This document shows positions 44,677 through 55,724 of a DNA stretch of 64,000 bases, in pieces. Location: NCBI GenBank assembly GCA_037349315.1, contig JBAIAC010000129.1, positions 310,001-374,000 on the forward strand. The letters are read 5' to 3'. Position 1 is the first letter of the stretch. Every line of letters starts with the position of its first letter. Position numbers and translations under genes: made by a program. The stretch is from Chelydra serpentina. Its lineage: Eukaryota > Chordata > Testudines > Chelydridae. The notes under the pieces are model-generated. The model searched no databases and was not told the origin of the DNA. It was given only the letters and a program-made list of their open reading frames with translations.

Positions 44677-46662
44677 TTAAAACTTATTGAATGCCAGCCC
44701 TTTCTTGCTTGGACTGTTCTCTTGGCTTGAGTGGCTGGGTGCACGGAGGCCACCCAAACGCGTTCTTGGGCGTCTCGGGGATGAGGTTATGGGACTCGGG
44801 AAGGAGGGCTGTTGGTTACACAGGGGCTGTAGCGGCGGTCTGGGCTCAGGCGGCCTTTCCTGAACCCTACGCCTTTCCTCAGCCATAAGCCGGAGGATTT
44901 CCGTTTGATCCTCCAGTAGCCTCAGAATTGCATCCTGCCTTCTCTCTGCACGCTGACGCCACCTACTCTCTTCATCCCGCCGCTGTCTCTCTTCAGCCCG
45001 CCAGTCATTGTCTTCAGCACGCCACTTGTCCGCGCGATCAAATTCTGCCTTCCTGGACTCCGACAGTGTCTGCCTCCACGCATTCTGCTGGGCAGCCTCA
45101 GTGTGGGAGGATTCCATGAGTTCTGAGAACATATCGTCTCGATTCCTTTTTTTTTACTTCTAATCTTCGCTAGCCTCTGGGACGGTGAGGAAAGGGGTGG
45201 CGTTGAAACATTTGCAGCTGCGGGAGGAAACAAACGGGAGAGGAGTAGTTTAAAAGACACATATTAGAGAACAATGCTCCAAACATTACATATCACATGT
45301 GCATTTGGTCCAAGGTTGCACTGTGCCTGTTATATTGAGGGTCTGCCGGTTTGGTGTGAGAGATCACACAAGCAGGTCCGGCGGGCAACAGAATTCGGCT
45401 TGCAGACAGCCATGGTAAGACACTCTATAGGCTTCTTTAAGCTTCATAACATGTGGGATTGTTTTCAAACAGCAACCCCCTCATTTCCCATAACAAACAT
45501 CCCGTGGGCTGGCAATTTAAAACAAACAGGTTGGCAATTGAAAAGGGAGGGGCGGCGGTTTTCGGGTTAACATGCAGCGCGGACCTAATCTCCCCCCACC
45601 CCCCCACACAGACACACATCCAAGATGTTCGCTGTTCCCCCTCCCCCCACCGCGTGGGTCACAGCGGGGAAGATTTCCGTTCAGCCACAGGCAAACAGCC
45701 CAGCAGGGACGGAGCCCCTCTGAATACCCCCTTAATAAAATCCCCCTATTTCAACCAGGTGACCATGAATGATATCACTCTTCTGAGGATAACACAGACA
45801 GATAAAGAACGGATGTTGCTTGAATGCCAGCAAACACCGGGACCATATGCCGCCATGCTTTGCAAAGCACCGATTCCAGACTACGTGCTGCTGGCCTAGC
45901 GTGGTAGAGTGTGTTACCACGGAGCACAGGATATGGCTGCCCTCCCCAGAAACCTCTTGCACAGGCTTTGGGAGTACATCCAGGAGATCTTTCTGGAGAT
46001 GTCCCCGGAGGATTTCTGCTCCATCCCCGAACATGTTAACAGAGTTTTCCAGTAGCTGTAGCTGTACTGGCCACGAATTAATCATTAAACACGCTTGCTT
46101 ATAAAACATGTATTAATTTAACAGAGGTACACTCACCAGAGGTCCCTTCTCCTGCATCGAGCACGCCTTGGGAGGGTTCGTAGGGTACTGGCTCCAGGGT
46201 GACAAAGAGTTCCTGGCTGTCGGGGAAAAGGGCTTCTCCGCTTCCTCGCTGTGTCTGTGTGCTATTTTCAGCATCATTATCATCATCATGCTCCTCTGTG
46301 GTTTCTGATGATCCACATACGGAGTCATACCACATGGGTGGGTCAGTGCTGGCTGCACCTCCTAGAATGGCATGCAGCTCATCATAGAAGCGGCATGTCT
46401 GGGGCTCTGACCCAGAGCGGTTGTTTGCATCTCTGGTTTTTTGGTAGGCTTGCCTGAGCTCCTTAATTTTCACGCGGCACTGTTGCGCGTCCCTGTTGTA
46501 GCCTCTGTCCTGCATGCCCTTGGAGACTTTGGCATATGTCTTGGCGTTTCTTCTTTTGGACCCCAGCTCTGCTAGCACGGTTTCGTCTCCCCATACAGCG
46601 ATCAGATCGAGTACCTCACGCTCGGTCCATGCTGGAGCTCGTCTTCGGTTCTGGGACTCCAT
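44677..46662 (-). pseudogene. Harbinger Myb/SANT-like DNA-binding protein, two exons, one frameshift
   Basis: Exon 1 runs from 46662 to 46137. It starts MESQNRRRAPAWTEREVLDL and contains a trihelix/SANT-like domain (residues about 10-100, with SKRRNAKTYAKVSKGMQDRG and CRVKIKELRQAYQK), then an acidic tail. A donor GTGAGT at 46136 joins an acceptor CCCGCAG at 45218. Exon 2 (45217-44677) continues in frame with AANVSTPPLSSPSQRLAKIR and then a charged helical region, MFSELMESSHTEAAQQNAWR and on. The frame is lost in an A9 run (T9 at 45147-45155 on the + strand) by a one-base deletion or equivalent. In this superfamily the Myb-like protein binds the transposon ends and brings in the transposase. 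Confidence 0.8.
45765..46055 (+). pseudogene. third coding-like frame in Harbinger, opposite the Myb intron
   Basis: A 97-codon frame (ATG 45765, TAG 46053-46055) with one internal TAG at 45897. It reads MNDITLLRITQTDKERMLLE and later APIPDYVLLA, then after the stop RGRVCYHGAQDMAALPRNLL and HRLWEYIQEIFLEMSPEDFC. Codon usage and composition look protein-like on both sides of the stop, which would be a TGG if restored. A splice-acceptor-like CAACCAG ends at 45758, and a candidate donor, CCATGGTAAGA, lies at about 45411. It occupies the intron of the Myb-like gene on the other strand. I recognise no known domain. ATTAAA follows at about 46083. Confidence 0.5.
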
Positions 46663-47115
46663 AGGTCACCTCTGCTGATGAGATCTGCGCTCACCTGCAG
46701 CTCACGACGCTGGCCAAACAGGAAATGAAATTCAAAAGTTCGCGGGGCTTTTCCTGTCTACCTGGGCAGAGCATTCGAGCTCAGACCGCTGTCCAGAGCA
46801 GTCAGCTGTTGCACTGTGGGATAGATTTAGGAGGCCAATACCGTCGAATTGCGTCCACACTAAGCCTACATTGATTCGGCAATATCGCTTTAAGCGCTAA
46901 TCCCCTCGTTGGGGGTGGAGTGGCGAGATCGATTTTAAGAGCCCTAGAAGTCGATGTTAAGGGCTTCGTCGTGTGGATGGGTGCACGGATCAATCGGAAT
47001 ATCGCTAATAAATTCGACCTAAACTCGTAGTGTAGACCAGGGCTAAGTATTGGAATAACATGAGCCTTCATTCCAGTCTTCAGGAACCTCCCCAGGGTTC
47101 CAGACTTACTGCCTA

Positions 47116-48227
47116 TCGGCATTATCAGACTGAGTAGGGCTCTCTTCCCTCAACATTTGGCACATAGTGGTAAAGAAGCCAAGTGAGGGCAAAGGTTTCA
47201 CTGGAAATTGGCAGCTTCCAGACTTCCTTCTCTTGTTGTAATAACCATGCGAACACTTCCAGCTGCAACCTGAATAGCCTTCAGTAGAAGGAGCAGCTTG
47301 TGGAGTAAGCGCCTGAGGCATCAGGAAATTCTTTGATAGTGAAAGTCTGGAGGTGAGTGAGCCTGCTTGCGAGTGAGGCCAAGTTCGGGTGTTTGCCCGT
47401 TGTAGAGGCATGTCTGTCTGGCACACTGCACTGTGCACTGACAAGAGGGAGAGAGAGCCAAGCGCAGCTGTTCTCCAGCAAGTATCAGCAGGGCATCTAC
47501 TCTGCCCCTTCTAATCCTAAAGTGCATCTACGGCCTGTCACCTGTAGGGATTCAAGAAGGTTGATCTCTGAGTAATGCTCATGGATGAGGGACATTCAAA
47601 TGCCTCTCTCCCCTTTGAAGTGGAACGTTTCCCCTCCCGCCACATCTTGGTGCTGGGGACTTTGGGGACCAGCAGTGGAGGAGGACTTTGGTTTTCTTTT
47701 CACTTGAAATAAATACTCTGAGATATCTACTTCAGAGCCACGTTTGTGTGTTTAGTCAATAGGCTGTTTGTGATCCTAGCTGAATATAGAGTTGGAAGTG
47801 CATGGCTCCCATGCCACACCAAAGCCAGACTCCTCAGTGCTACTAGAAGACAGAATATCTGAGCACTTTTTCTGGAGGTTCCCTTCTTCCCTCGTGTGGT
47901 GGCCCTGCCATATAACCTGCTTGCTGGGGCTGACTGATAACTTCGCTACTCCTTACTACATTGCACATTTCTGATCTCTGACTGGTGGGGTTTGTTTGAG
48001 AGCCTCCATCATACGCTATCTCAACCTCTGGGAAAAGCCGGGAAAACCACCTAGTTGGGCCAAAGCAACAGCTGATTCTGTAGGATTAAAAGATTTTCCC
48101 TGGTGTGCGCTGAAGAGGAAACTGCTTCATTAGAGGGATGGAAAGTGAGTCCACGAGCAGAGAGGGAAAGCCCAGAGATTCCCCACCTGCGTGTTACTCT
48201 TATGCCTCCAGATCTTTGACCAGTCCG
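47116..48227. other. presumed ST3GAL3 intron, no feature recognised
   Basis: Over 1.1 kb with no repeat or exon recognised. Confidence 0.4.
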
Positions 48228-48360
48228 CTTGCCAGGGGCGGTTCAAAGCAGGGCTTTGGAGCAGAGCTGGAGCATGAAGCAGCTGTGGAGCAGTGGAGCT
48301 GCAGGTTTTTGCCTGGAGCTGGAGCAGAGCCAGAGCACAGCTCCGAAGCCCTAGTTCAAA
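48228..48360. repeat. possible hAT-derived fragment, purine-rich
   Basis: The stretch has a repeated GGAGC word (GGAGCAGAGCTGGAGC and variants) and begins near CCAGGGGCGGTTC. It resembles a fragment of a turtle DNA element. Borders are unclear. Confidence 0.3.
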
Positions 48361-48988
48361 CAGTCAGAGGTGAAGACTAAATGTTGCTGTCCCAAGAGGT
48401 CTCTTTGGAAATGGACCCGTGTCTGTGTGGCTGCGTTGTCCCAGGTGAGAGTGCAAGGTCCCACTTTCAGGCCAGAGCACTCCTGGGGAATAGCTTCCTG
48501 AGATGCTGACGGGTGCCGCCTGGGACTGGTGATGTGATTCTCGTGTCACCGGCAAACCGGCCACTGAGTGGCACAGGGCAGAAGAGCCTCTCTGGGCTCC
48601 GGTTAGTATTGCTTATATCATGGCATACCTGGGTCCTGTTTGGGATCCCCTGGTGCCACAACTGAGATCAGCATTGTTCCCTCAGTGTGGAGGGGGTGTG
48701 GGTGGGAGGGCATTCTCTGCTAGCACCCTCACCTGGTCTTGAATAGATACCCCATCTGTTTTTGCGGCTTTTGGGTGGAGTGCTGCTTGAAGGTGGGTAT
48801 TCCCCTTGTTTTTCCTTCACTGGCAGTACGTATTGGCATCAACTCTAAGTCTCTGTTTGTTTCTTTGGACACACCTTCTGCACACTGCTCCTTTCTCTGG
48901 TGTGCCCTGCAGAGTCAGGGAGTGGGGAGTGCGGGTATGTGAGGCGGCGGGCTGAACAAAGGCTGCACCGTTCTGTGCCTAGGCATGG

Positions 48989-49177
48989 GCGGGGGGAGGG
49001 ATAGCTCAGTGGTTTGAGCATTGGCCTGCTAAACCCAGGGTTGTGAGTTCAATCCTTGAGGGGGCCATTTAGGGATCTGGGGCAAAAATTGGGGATTGGT
49101 CCTGCTTTGAGCAGGGGGTTGGACTAGATGACCTCCTAAGGTCCCTTCCAACCCTGATATTCTATGATTCTATGATA
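48989..49177 (+). mobile_element. complete tRNA-derived SINE (Cry type)
   Basis: Full structure: tRNA-like head with box A (TAGCTCAGTGGTTTGAGC) and box B (GTTGTGAGTTCAATCC), linker GATCTGGGGCAAAAAT, and a tail GGACTAGATGACCTCCTAAG ending in ATTCTATGATTCTATGAT. The tail copies the CR1 3' end, including its octamer repeat, so the SINE can be reverse-transcribed by CR1 ORF2 such as the intact copy at 37036. This is the best single marker for a cryptodiran turtle. Confidence 0.95.
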
Positions 49178-50454
49178 ACCTTTGCTGTCATTGGAGCCTA
49201 GCAGCCCTGGGCGGGCGCCCTCTCTGCTGCTGTCTGCTCTGGCACTAGTGCACTTCCATGATCAGGGGTGGGCAATTGCTGCCTTCTCGTTACGCATGCT
49301 GCTCCTCTCCTCCTTCGCTGTTTCCCACTTGCTGCCTGTTATGTTCGTTCTCATTAAAATTGTAAAGCAAACAAGTAATGTCTCTCTCCCTCTGGATAGA
49401 CGGGCAAGATGCTCAGTGGGAGACGGCAAAGCCAGCCGCTGCAGCCACCCGTAGCATTGAGTTATTAGAGAGGCTCATGCCTGGTGACGCACAGCCAGGT
49501 GGGGGTGCTGTTCGGCTGCTTGCTGGACTTAGGACACTGGAACTGGGCCCTGTAGTTCCCCCGGATTTCAAAGACACTAAAGCAATTGCTGCCGCTTCCT
49601 GAGCTGGGCAATCAAGTCTTGGAATCTCTCTGCAGTTACTGAGCTTTCCAGGCTCTCAGGCTCAGCCCTTAAACCTATTTTTAAATTAAAAACATTCCTC
49701 TGTGCTGCAGTGAGCAGAGTTTTTCTGAAGGTCTCTCTTGAGTGAAGCTAGGCTTTGGGATAAAGCCCTGGTAGGCAGAGGCCAAGAGCTGCCCTGGCAG
49801 GAAACATGGGAGCCGTTTGTCCAACACAAGAAGCTGGCGTTTGGAAAGTAGCTTTTAAATGCAAGCGGTGAGTGGAGTGTTATTGGAACCGTGTGTAGGT
49901 AGACTCCTCCCCCGGTGTTGATGACAGTCTCCAATGTGAAGAGCGGGCACGGGAGGCTACAGGACTCTGAACAAGTCCGCGTGCAGTGTTACACCCCACA
50001 CTACATCCGCCTGTTTTGGTCCAATGGGAGAGGACAGGCCCTGGGCTCCGGGGTGTGGTGTTATTGACGGGAGGTGGTTGATTTGGGAAATGTACTTAGA
50101 GGTTGTGCCTGTTTCTTTCATAAGCAAAAATCTTTCCCCTGAAAACTCCTTCGCAAACCGTGTCCTTAGGGGAGTGCACTGGGAAGGCCTTGCTGGTGAC
50201 TAAGACGGCTTGTATGCACAAGGAGGCTGGCAACATGCCTGGGTCAGCAAAACCCTCTTCAGGTTGTGGTATTTCCGGGAGTGCAGCAAGCTACCGAAGG
50301 TCATTTCCACCCAGAGGATTTGGAAGCACTTCCAGGAGCAACAGTGAAAGAGAACTCGTCAGTCCCTGTCTGAGTACCACAGTGCCAGACTCAGGGCAGC
50401 CGAAGTGTTAAATGTGAACCAAAGAAAACACCCTCCGCAACTCACCTCTCAGAT
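49178..50454. other. presumed ST3GAL3 intron, no feature recognised
   Basis: No recognisable exon or repeat in 1.3 kb. The open frames at 49182-49602 lack any known domain. Confidence 0.4.
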
Positions 50455-50606
50455 CAGCAGCGTGGCGGCACTCACGCAGCTATAGCGCGTCTGGTGAAGA
50501 TGCTCTATGCCGGTGGGACTAACGTCGCTCAGGGGGCGTGGCTTATTCACACCCCGGAGCAACACACGTTCTATCGACATAACGGGTAGTGTATGTACAA
50601 GCCCTA
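50455..50606 (-). mobile_element. MITE fragment, related to 56890-57166
   Basis: On the minus strand it starts GGGCTTGTACATACACT and continues with GTTATGTCGATAGAACGTG and GGTGTGAATAAGCCACGCCC, parallel to the copy at 56890. The distal end is missing or diverged. Confidence 0.6.
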
Positions 50607-50919
50607 AGGCTTTAAATGCAGAAAATGATAGTGAACCTGGACAGCAGCTGGATTGCACGTGGGGAAGAGATTCAGGACCACAGAGTCCTGAGGCATGAAG
50701 TTTCCCTGAGCCCTTGTCACTCAAGGTTCTTTTTATAATTCAGTCTGAGTAGCTGTCTGTCTGTCCGTCTGTCCTCTACAGCCATGACTGCCTCATTAGA
50801 AAGTGTTTTTGCCCTTTGTTCTTAATTCACCTGCTGTAAACTTAATCCGGTGACACATTCTCATTTTATGGGATGGGAGGGATTTATCAGTTAGGGGCTC
50901 GGTGGGGAAATCACTGGGT

Positions 50920-50998
50920 TAGATCTTCCGGCCTGTGCTTTGCAGGAGGTCAGGCTAGATGGTCATAATGGTCCCTTTTGGCCTTAGAATCTATGAAA
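50920..50998 (+). repeat. CR1 LINE 3'-end fragment
   Basis: GCAGGAGGTCAGGCTAGATG, then GGTCCCTTTTGGCCTTAGAA and TCTATGAAATG is the canonical CR1 3' untranslated end. Confidence 0.85.
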
Positions 50999-51008
50999 TG
51001 TCCCAAGG

Positions 51009-51419
51009 CAGTGGTTCTCAGCCAAGGGTACGTGTACCCCTGGGGTATACAGAGGTCTTCCAGGGGGTACATCAACTCATCCAGATAGTTGCCTAGTTTT
51101 ACAACAGGCTACATAAAAAGCACTAGCGAAGTCGGTACCAACTAAAATTTCATACAGACAAATAGTTGTTTATACTGCTCTATGTACTATACACTGAAAT
51201 GTAAGTACAATCGTTATATTCCAGTTGATTTATTTTATAATGATTTGGTAAAAAGGAGAAAGTCAGCAATTTTCCAGTAATAGCATGTTGTGACACTTTT
51301 CTATTTTTATGTCTGATTTTGTAAGCAAGTCGTTTTTAAGTGAGGTGAAACTTGGGGTACACAAGACAAATCAGACTCCTGAGAGGGGGACAGTCGTTTG
51401 GAAAGGTTAAGAGCTACTG
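51009..51419. mobile_element. hAT (Charlie-like) non-autonomous element
   Basis: Ends are CAGTGGTTCTCAGCCAAG and, inverted from the right, CAGTAGCTCTTAACC. Flanking octamers TCCCAAGG (51001-51008) and TCCTAAGT (51420-51427) agree at 6 of 8 positions, consistent with an aged hAT duplication. The 411 bp interior is A/T-rich and non-coding. Confidence 0.75.
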
Positions 51420-51427
51420 TCCTAAGT

Positions 51428-52631
51428 GATGGGGCCTCTGGGATCCTTGGAGAGACTGAGTCACAGTTTAAAAGAAATTGCCCAGATTTCCCCTTAAGAT
51501 AGCATCCCTGAGCCATAACACTGTGCAATGCTTCAACAGCCCATTGGCCTGCACTGTGGCTCTTCCCACTCTGGGAGAAGCTGCTGGGGGGGCGGGGGGG
51601 CTTATTTGTGAAACTGGTATGTTGGGGGTTGAGTTTCATGCGTCAGGGAGGCTGTCAGCTGGGACTATTGCCCATGGGCAGGGAAGGGAGTCGGAGAAGA
51701 GGAAGAGACTTAGATTTTATTGCGTAATTCATGTTTCCTGGGAAATTTGTTTATTATTATTTTATTTGGGTTTTGCCAGTGTCTGTGCTATATTTCAGTC
51801 TAAAAGAGACTCCCTTACTCAGCTCCAGGAGTTTTGCTATCTGCATTTGCTTTTTGTACACTAAAAATGTGTGAACAAGAAATATTTATCCAAGATGTGT
51901 GGTGGTTAATAGAATCCAGATTTCAGTCATTCGGAACGGTGTCATGATGACAGATGTTAATTCAGAAAGGAATAGAGAGTGGATAATTTATGCCTGAAAT
52001 ACATGTGTTCCTTGGCAGGCTTCACAGATTACTTGTATAGTTAGGGCTGTCGGAGCAGTTTGTAGGGCTTGCTCTGCCTCAGAAGACCGAAAGCTCCAGG
52101 ACAGGAGTTTGATCTACATCTCCAGTTTGCTGTAATAAATGCTGAGGTAGCCCTATGCCCCATTTTCATTTCTCTGCTTGGCTTCTCCCAGGGCTGTAAC
52201 TGCACCCAGTGCTGCTGGTTCCTCCCGGGGAGGGAGGCGTGTTCTCCTCGGAGAAAAGGAAGCATCCCTGCTGGCCTCTGAACATTGAGTCCTGAATTCC
52301 TCATCTGTGGATCTCTGTAGGGTCAGCTTTCTCAGCCCACCCATTCCGAGAACACACCCACTGTATTGCATACATTCTAGTCTCTGACCGTCGTTAGTGA
52401 AGATAAACCAGCTCACGTGAAGCTTCTGAGCAGGAGAGGAAGGTGTGTGCTGACACACTGCACTTGTGTTTTTAGCACACTGAGTTTTTCCATGGTTGGG
52501 AAATTACGGAATATCTAGGAGGAACTCTCTTCATGCCTTAACTGGTGCATCAGTCTTCTGCGGCAGTCACCTGTCTGCAGTGGGTGAATATACCCACAGT
52601 TCACAAAGTACAGAAAACGCACAGCCCCCGG
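51428..52631. other. presumed ST3GAL3 intron, no feature recognised
   Basis: About 1.2 kb with no recognisable exon or repeat. Confidence 0.4.
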
Positions 52632-52767
52632 TCTAGGGTGACCAGACGTCCCCATATGATCAGGGCCGTCCCAATATTAGGGGCTTTGTCTTCTATAGGC
52701 ACCTATTACCCTTCCCCATTACTCCCCTGCCAACCCAATTTTTCACACTTGCTATCTGGTCCCCCTA
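52632..52767. mobile_element. short palindromic-ended MITE (GGTGACCAGA type)
   Basis: Left end CTAGGGTGACCAGACGTCCC; right end CTATCTGGTCCCCCTA, its imperfect inverse. The interior shares the TATAGGCACCTATTACCC block with the copy at 58002-58102. It is non-coding and belongs to a common turtle family I cannot name. Confidence 0.65.
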
Positions 52768-53907
52768 CACAGGTGGGTCAGCTCTTTTATCCACTGTGAA
52801 ACAAAGACTTGTAAACTAAAATGTAATCTAGAGTGGGGTTGTATCCTAGTAGCACACTTTGTAAACAAATGACTTTTGGACCACTCACACCTGTGCAGAG
52901 GACTTGGTGTCAGGGTTTTACTCAGCATGTTCACACTTCGGATCTGAATAGCTTGTGCTGGGTTAATGTATTCCTGTTTAGTAGTGGATTGGAGTCATCT
53001 CCTTACCATGCTATTTGATAACTGACTTGTTCGTGATCAACTAGAGTATGCAGATGTTGAACTTCTTCCTTATTTGATTCTTATTCCTAATATGAATGCA
53101 GAAGATAAAGCTGGGTAAAGCACAGACTTTAAGAGCCTGGAAAGCCTTTTCCTATTTCATTGTCTCTGCCTTGCTTATCTGAAAGTAGGATGCTCAATAA
53201 TTTGTTTATGTAATGGTATGTAATAATAATATGTATTATATACAGTTACATACACAAATTACTTTAACATACGTTGTTTTTAATGTCATTTTATAAAGTA
53301 GCTAAGAATATTAACAGCACCCAGCAAATAAACGTTTTGTTTGCCACTGTAGGATGCCACGCAAATACTGACAGTGTTTCATATCTGCTTCTCTTTGGGA
53401 CTTTGCTAAAACCACATGTACTTCGCTGTGTCATAGAAACACACAGATTGTTCCCAGACAAACAGTTTGTTAGGACACAGACAAGGTTGCAGATGTTAAC
53501 GGCTTGTCCAGCGATTATCATTATTTCCCCCAAAAGCTTGCATCTTTCTTAAGGGATTTCAGGAAGACTAGAACATTTCTTCAGAAAGTTAGCACCAAAA
53601 TCCAATTTCTAATAAAACTGTTCATCTTCCTTAACTATGGTGTCACTTGCATGGATCCATGGTACTATGCATAATCTCTGCTTAGTTCCTCACTCCAGGC
53701 AGCATAGCCACATCTTCAGACAAAATAATTAGGACGTCTTTCAAAAGTGCCACTTCTCCCCTTACCTGTGGGTTACAGGATTAATCAGAATAACGTTCAA
53801 AGGAAGTTTCTTTTGCAGCTGGCCTTAAGGGTGTCATCTTGATGTCCAGTTTCCCCCCAATAATCTCTTTCCTGCAGTGTCCTGTCCTCTCACACACTGT
53901 GGACTAC
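52768..53907. other. presumed ST3GAL3 intron, A/T-rich
   Basis: No exon or repeat recognised. It includes an AT-rich patch near 53205-53265. Confidence 0.4.
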
Positions 53908-54208
53908 GGACTTGTCTATATTACGTACGGGATCAACAGACAGCGATTGATCCAGCGGGGGTCGATTTATCGCGTCTAGACTAGACGCAGTAAATCAACC
54001 GCCAAGCACTGTCCCGTCAACTCCGGTACTCCTCTGGAGTGAGAGGTGCAGGCGGAGTTGATGGGGGCGCGTCCGCCGTTGACTTCCCACAGTGAAGACA
54101 CCGCGGTGAGTAGATCTAAGTATGTCGACTTCAGCTTCGTTATTCACGTAGCTGAAGTTGCGTAACTTAGATCGATGCTCCCCCCCACACCCGAGTGTAG
54201 ACCAGACC
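53908..54208. mobile_element. Harbinger-type MITE (copy 2)
   Basis: Starts GGACTTGTCTATATTACG and ends AGTGTAGACCAGACC. The interior has the family palindromes: CGATTTATCGCGTCTAGACT facing GACGCAGTAAAT, and CTTAGATCGA facing AGATCTAAG. The flanking triplets (TAC and TTC) do not match fully. Confidence 0.7.
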
Positions 54209-54909
54209 TTCATTCTGCTCTCGCCTGCACCATTGTAACACCAGAGAGACATGTTAAAACCAATGGTGTTACCGGGGATTTACACTTCAGGAATTGAGAG
54301 CTAAACGGGGCCTCCTGGCTCACAGAGGCAGGCTTGGGCCTTGCCCTGCCCATGTACAGCTAACCTGAAGCGAGCAGGCAAGCCAGGAGAGGCGGGTTGC
54401 TCAATCGGCACCTGCCATGCACCATGGGAGCTTTGCATTTTTCACCCGGCTCAGCTCAGCTAGAAAGTGCTCTGCTGTCAGGAGGAACACTCACAAATCC
54501 GCACAGATTAAACAAAGCCTGAAATCCAGGGTTGTTTGTTTAGTTTTCCACGTGTTCGCAATGTGTGTTTGTGTGTATGCAGGGCAGAAATGTCCCAACG
54601 TCCGCCACAGGAATGCACACGCAGTCGTGGGTGTTGTAAAAACGGAACTCGTGCTCAATGCATCCATGCCACACCCACTTCGCAGCTCACCTTTCGCCTC
54701 CCAGCACTATTGAAGTTGGTGCCCATTGTCGGAGCAGCTTCCTGGAGGAGGTGCATTGCAAAGTCTGTATCTAGAGAACATGATCTTGCTTGTTCTTGAT
54801 GTGATCCTCTGCTCGCTGAGGGTACTGGTCAGATCATATATAAAATAGCCCATATATTTAATCCACTTGAACTCAAAAGCCTAAGACTGCTGCTTGGAAA
54901 TAGTACTGT
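54209..54909. other. presumed ST3GAL3 intron, no feature recognised
   Basis: No exon or repeat recognised in about 700 bp. Confidence 0.4.
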
Positions 54910-55460
54910 GCCCTTCCCCAGTGCTTTCCATCCAAGGATCTCAATACACTTGGCAGAGATTAATGGATCAGGCTCATACCAATGTGGTGAAGTATTATTA
55001 GCCCCCTATACAATGGAGACGCATAGGCACAGAGATGATAGGTACTTGTCTAGGTCCGGGGTTCTCAAACTTCTTTCTGAGCCCCCCCAACATGCTATAA
55101 AAACTCCACGGCCCACCTGTGTCACAACAACTGTTTTTCTGCATATAAAAGCCAGGGCCGGCATTAGGGGGTAGCAAGCTTAGCAATTGCCCGGGGTCCT
55201 CGTGAATCTACATTGATCAGGCTTTGGCTTCAGCCCCAGACGGCGGGGCTCAGGGCCCTGGGCTTCAGCCCCATGCGGCAGGGATTCGGCTTTCTGCCCT
55301 GGGCCCTAGCGAATCTAATACTGGCCCTGCTTGGCAGCCCCCCCGAAACCTGCTCACGGCCCTCCTTAGCAGGCTCCCAACCCCTGGTTGAGAACCTCTG
55401 GTCTAGGTTGCAGAAAAAGCCTTAGAGAAAGCTGGCAATAGACTTTGGTTTTCCTGACTC
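54910..55460 (+). repeat. MIR-like SINE interrupted by a hAT element
   Basis: CCAGTGCTTTCCATCCAAGG, then ATGGAGACGCATAGGCACAG lie left of the insert, and GAAAGCTGGCAATAGACTTT with TTCCTGACTCTG right of it. This is the order of MIR. The hAT element at 55056-55400 splits the two. Confidence 0.65.
55056..55400. mobile_element. hAT MITE with perfect 8 bp TSD, itself containing another element
   Basis: Flanked by GTCTAGGT at 55048-55055 and 55401-55408. Left end CCGGGGTTCTCAAACTTC; right end, inverted, CAGAGGTTCTCAACCAGG. Inside, about 55151-55330 begins CAGGGCCGGCATTAG and ends TACTGGCCCTG, which is the end type of the hAT element at 6811-7404. A second hAT therefore seems nested within. Confidence 0.85.
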
Positions 55461-55724
55461 TGCCCTGTGTCTTATTCTCCGTCTCATTTGGGGGTTGCTT
55501 TTGCTGTGGAATCCCCTAGGGAGAGTTCTTCCCTGAGCAGAGAGGGGAGGGGTGAAGGTGAAGGTGGCAAAGAGGTTAAAGGTAAGTGTGAATTTGGGGT
55601 GGCTTGTCAAGAATTCTCTTCACTAGAATCACTCCTTGTTTAGCCATTAATCCCCTGAGAGTGTCGGGTGGGAGGCTCTTTCAGGGGAATATGGTGAGGA
55701 GTTAGAACAATGAATTCTTGATGT
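55461..55724. other. presumed ST3GAL3 intron, short unclassified
   Basis: Nothing recognised. Confidence 0.4.

Larger units (their letters stand above)
41922..47043. mobile_element. autonomous-type Harbinger (PIF/Harbinger) transposon
   Basis: A 5122 bp element flanked by the 3 bp duplication TAA (41919-41921 and 47044-47046). Its ends share GTCTACACTA after six variable bases (left GGGTACGTCTACACTAC; right, inverted, GCCCTGGTCTACACTACG). It encodes a + strand DDE transposase, a minus-strand Myb/SANT-like protein and a third + strand frame. The first two genes converge and have facing AATAAA signals. It interrupts the old CR1, whose sequence rejoins exactly when the element and one TAA are removed. 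Each gene has at least one disabling change, so this copy is dead but young. Confidence 0.9.
35851..47115 (-). pseudogene. old CR1 LINE split by two later elements
   Basis: One minus-strand CR1 is spread over three pieces: 35851-36951 (3' end with LDRLVSWVQAHNMHFSAAKC, VILGCISKGI, LESCTHFWCPQF and the 3' UTR), about 41649-41921 (minus-strand RT region, with the CAAACTAATTTGG and ATGGGTTTATGGAAAATAGA blocks), and 47047-about 47115 (block before it, CTTCAGGAACCTCCCC). The three pieces are collinear in the usual CR1 order. The gaps hold an intact CR1 and a Harbinger transposon. Many stops make it dead. Confidence 0.85.

Noticed and set aside
49182..49602. Two overlapping open frames that resembled a downstream exon
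   Set aside because: The translation does not match the expected ST3GAL3 segment and there is no paired acceptor and donor with correct phase.
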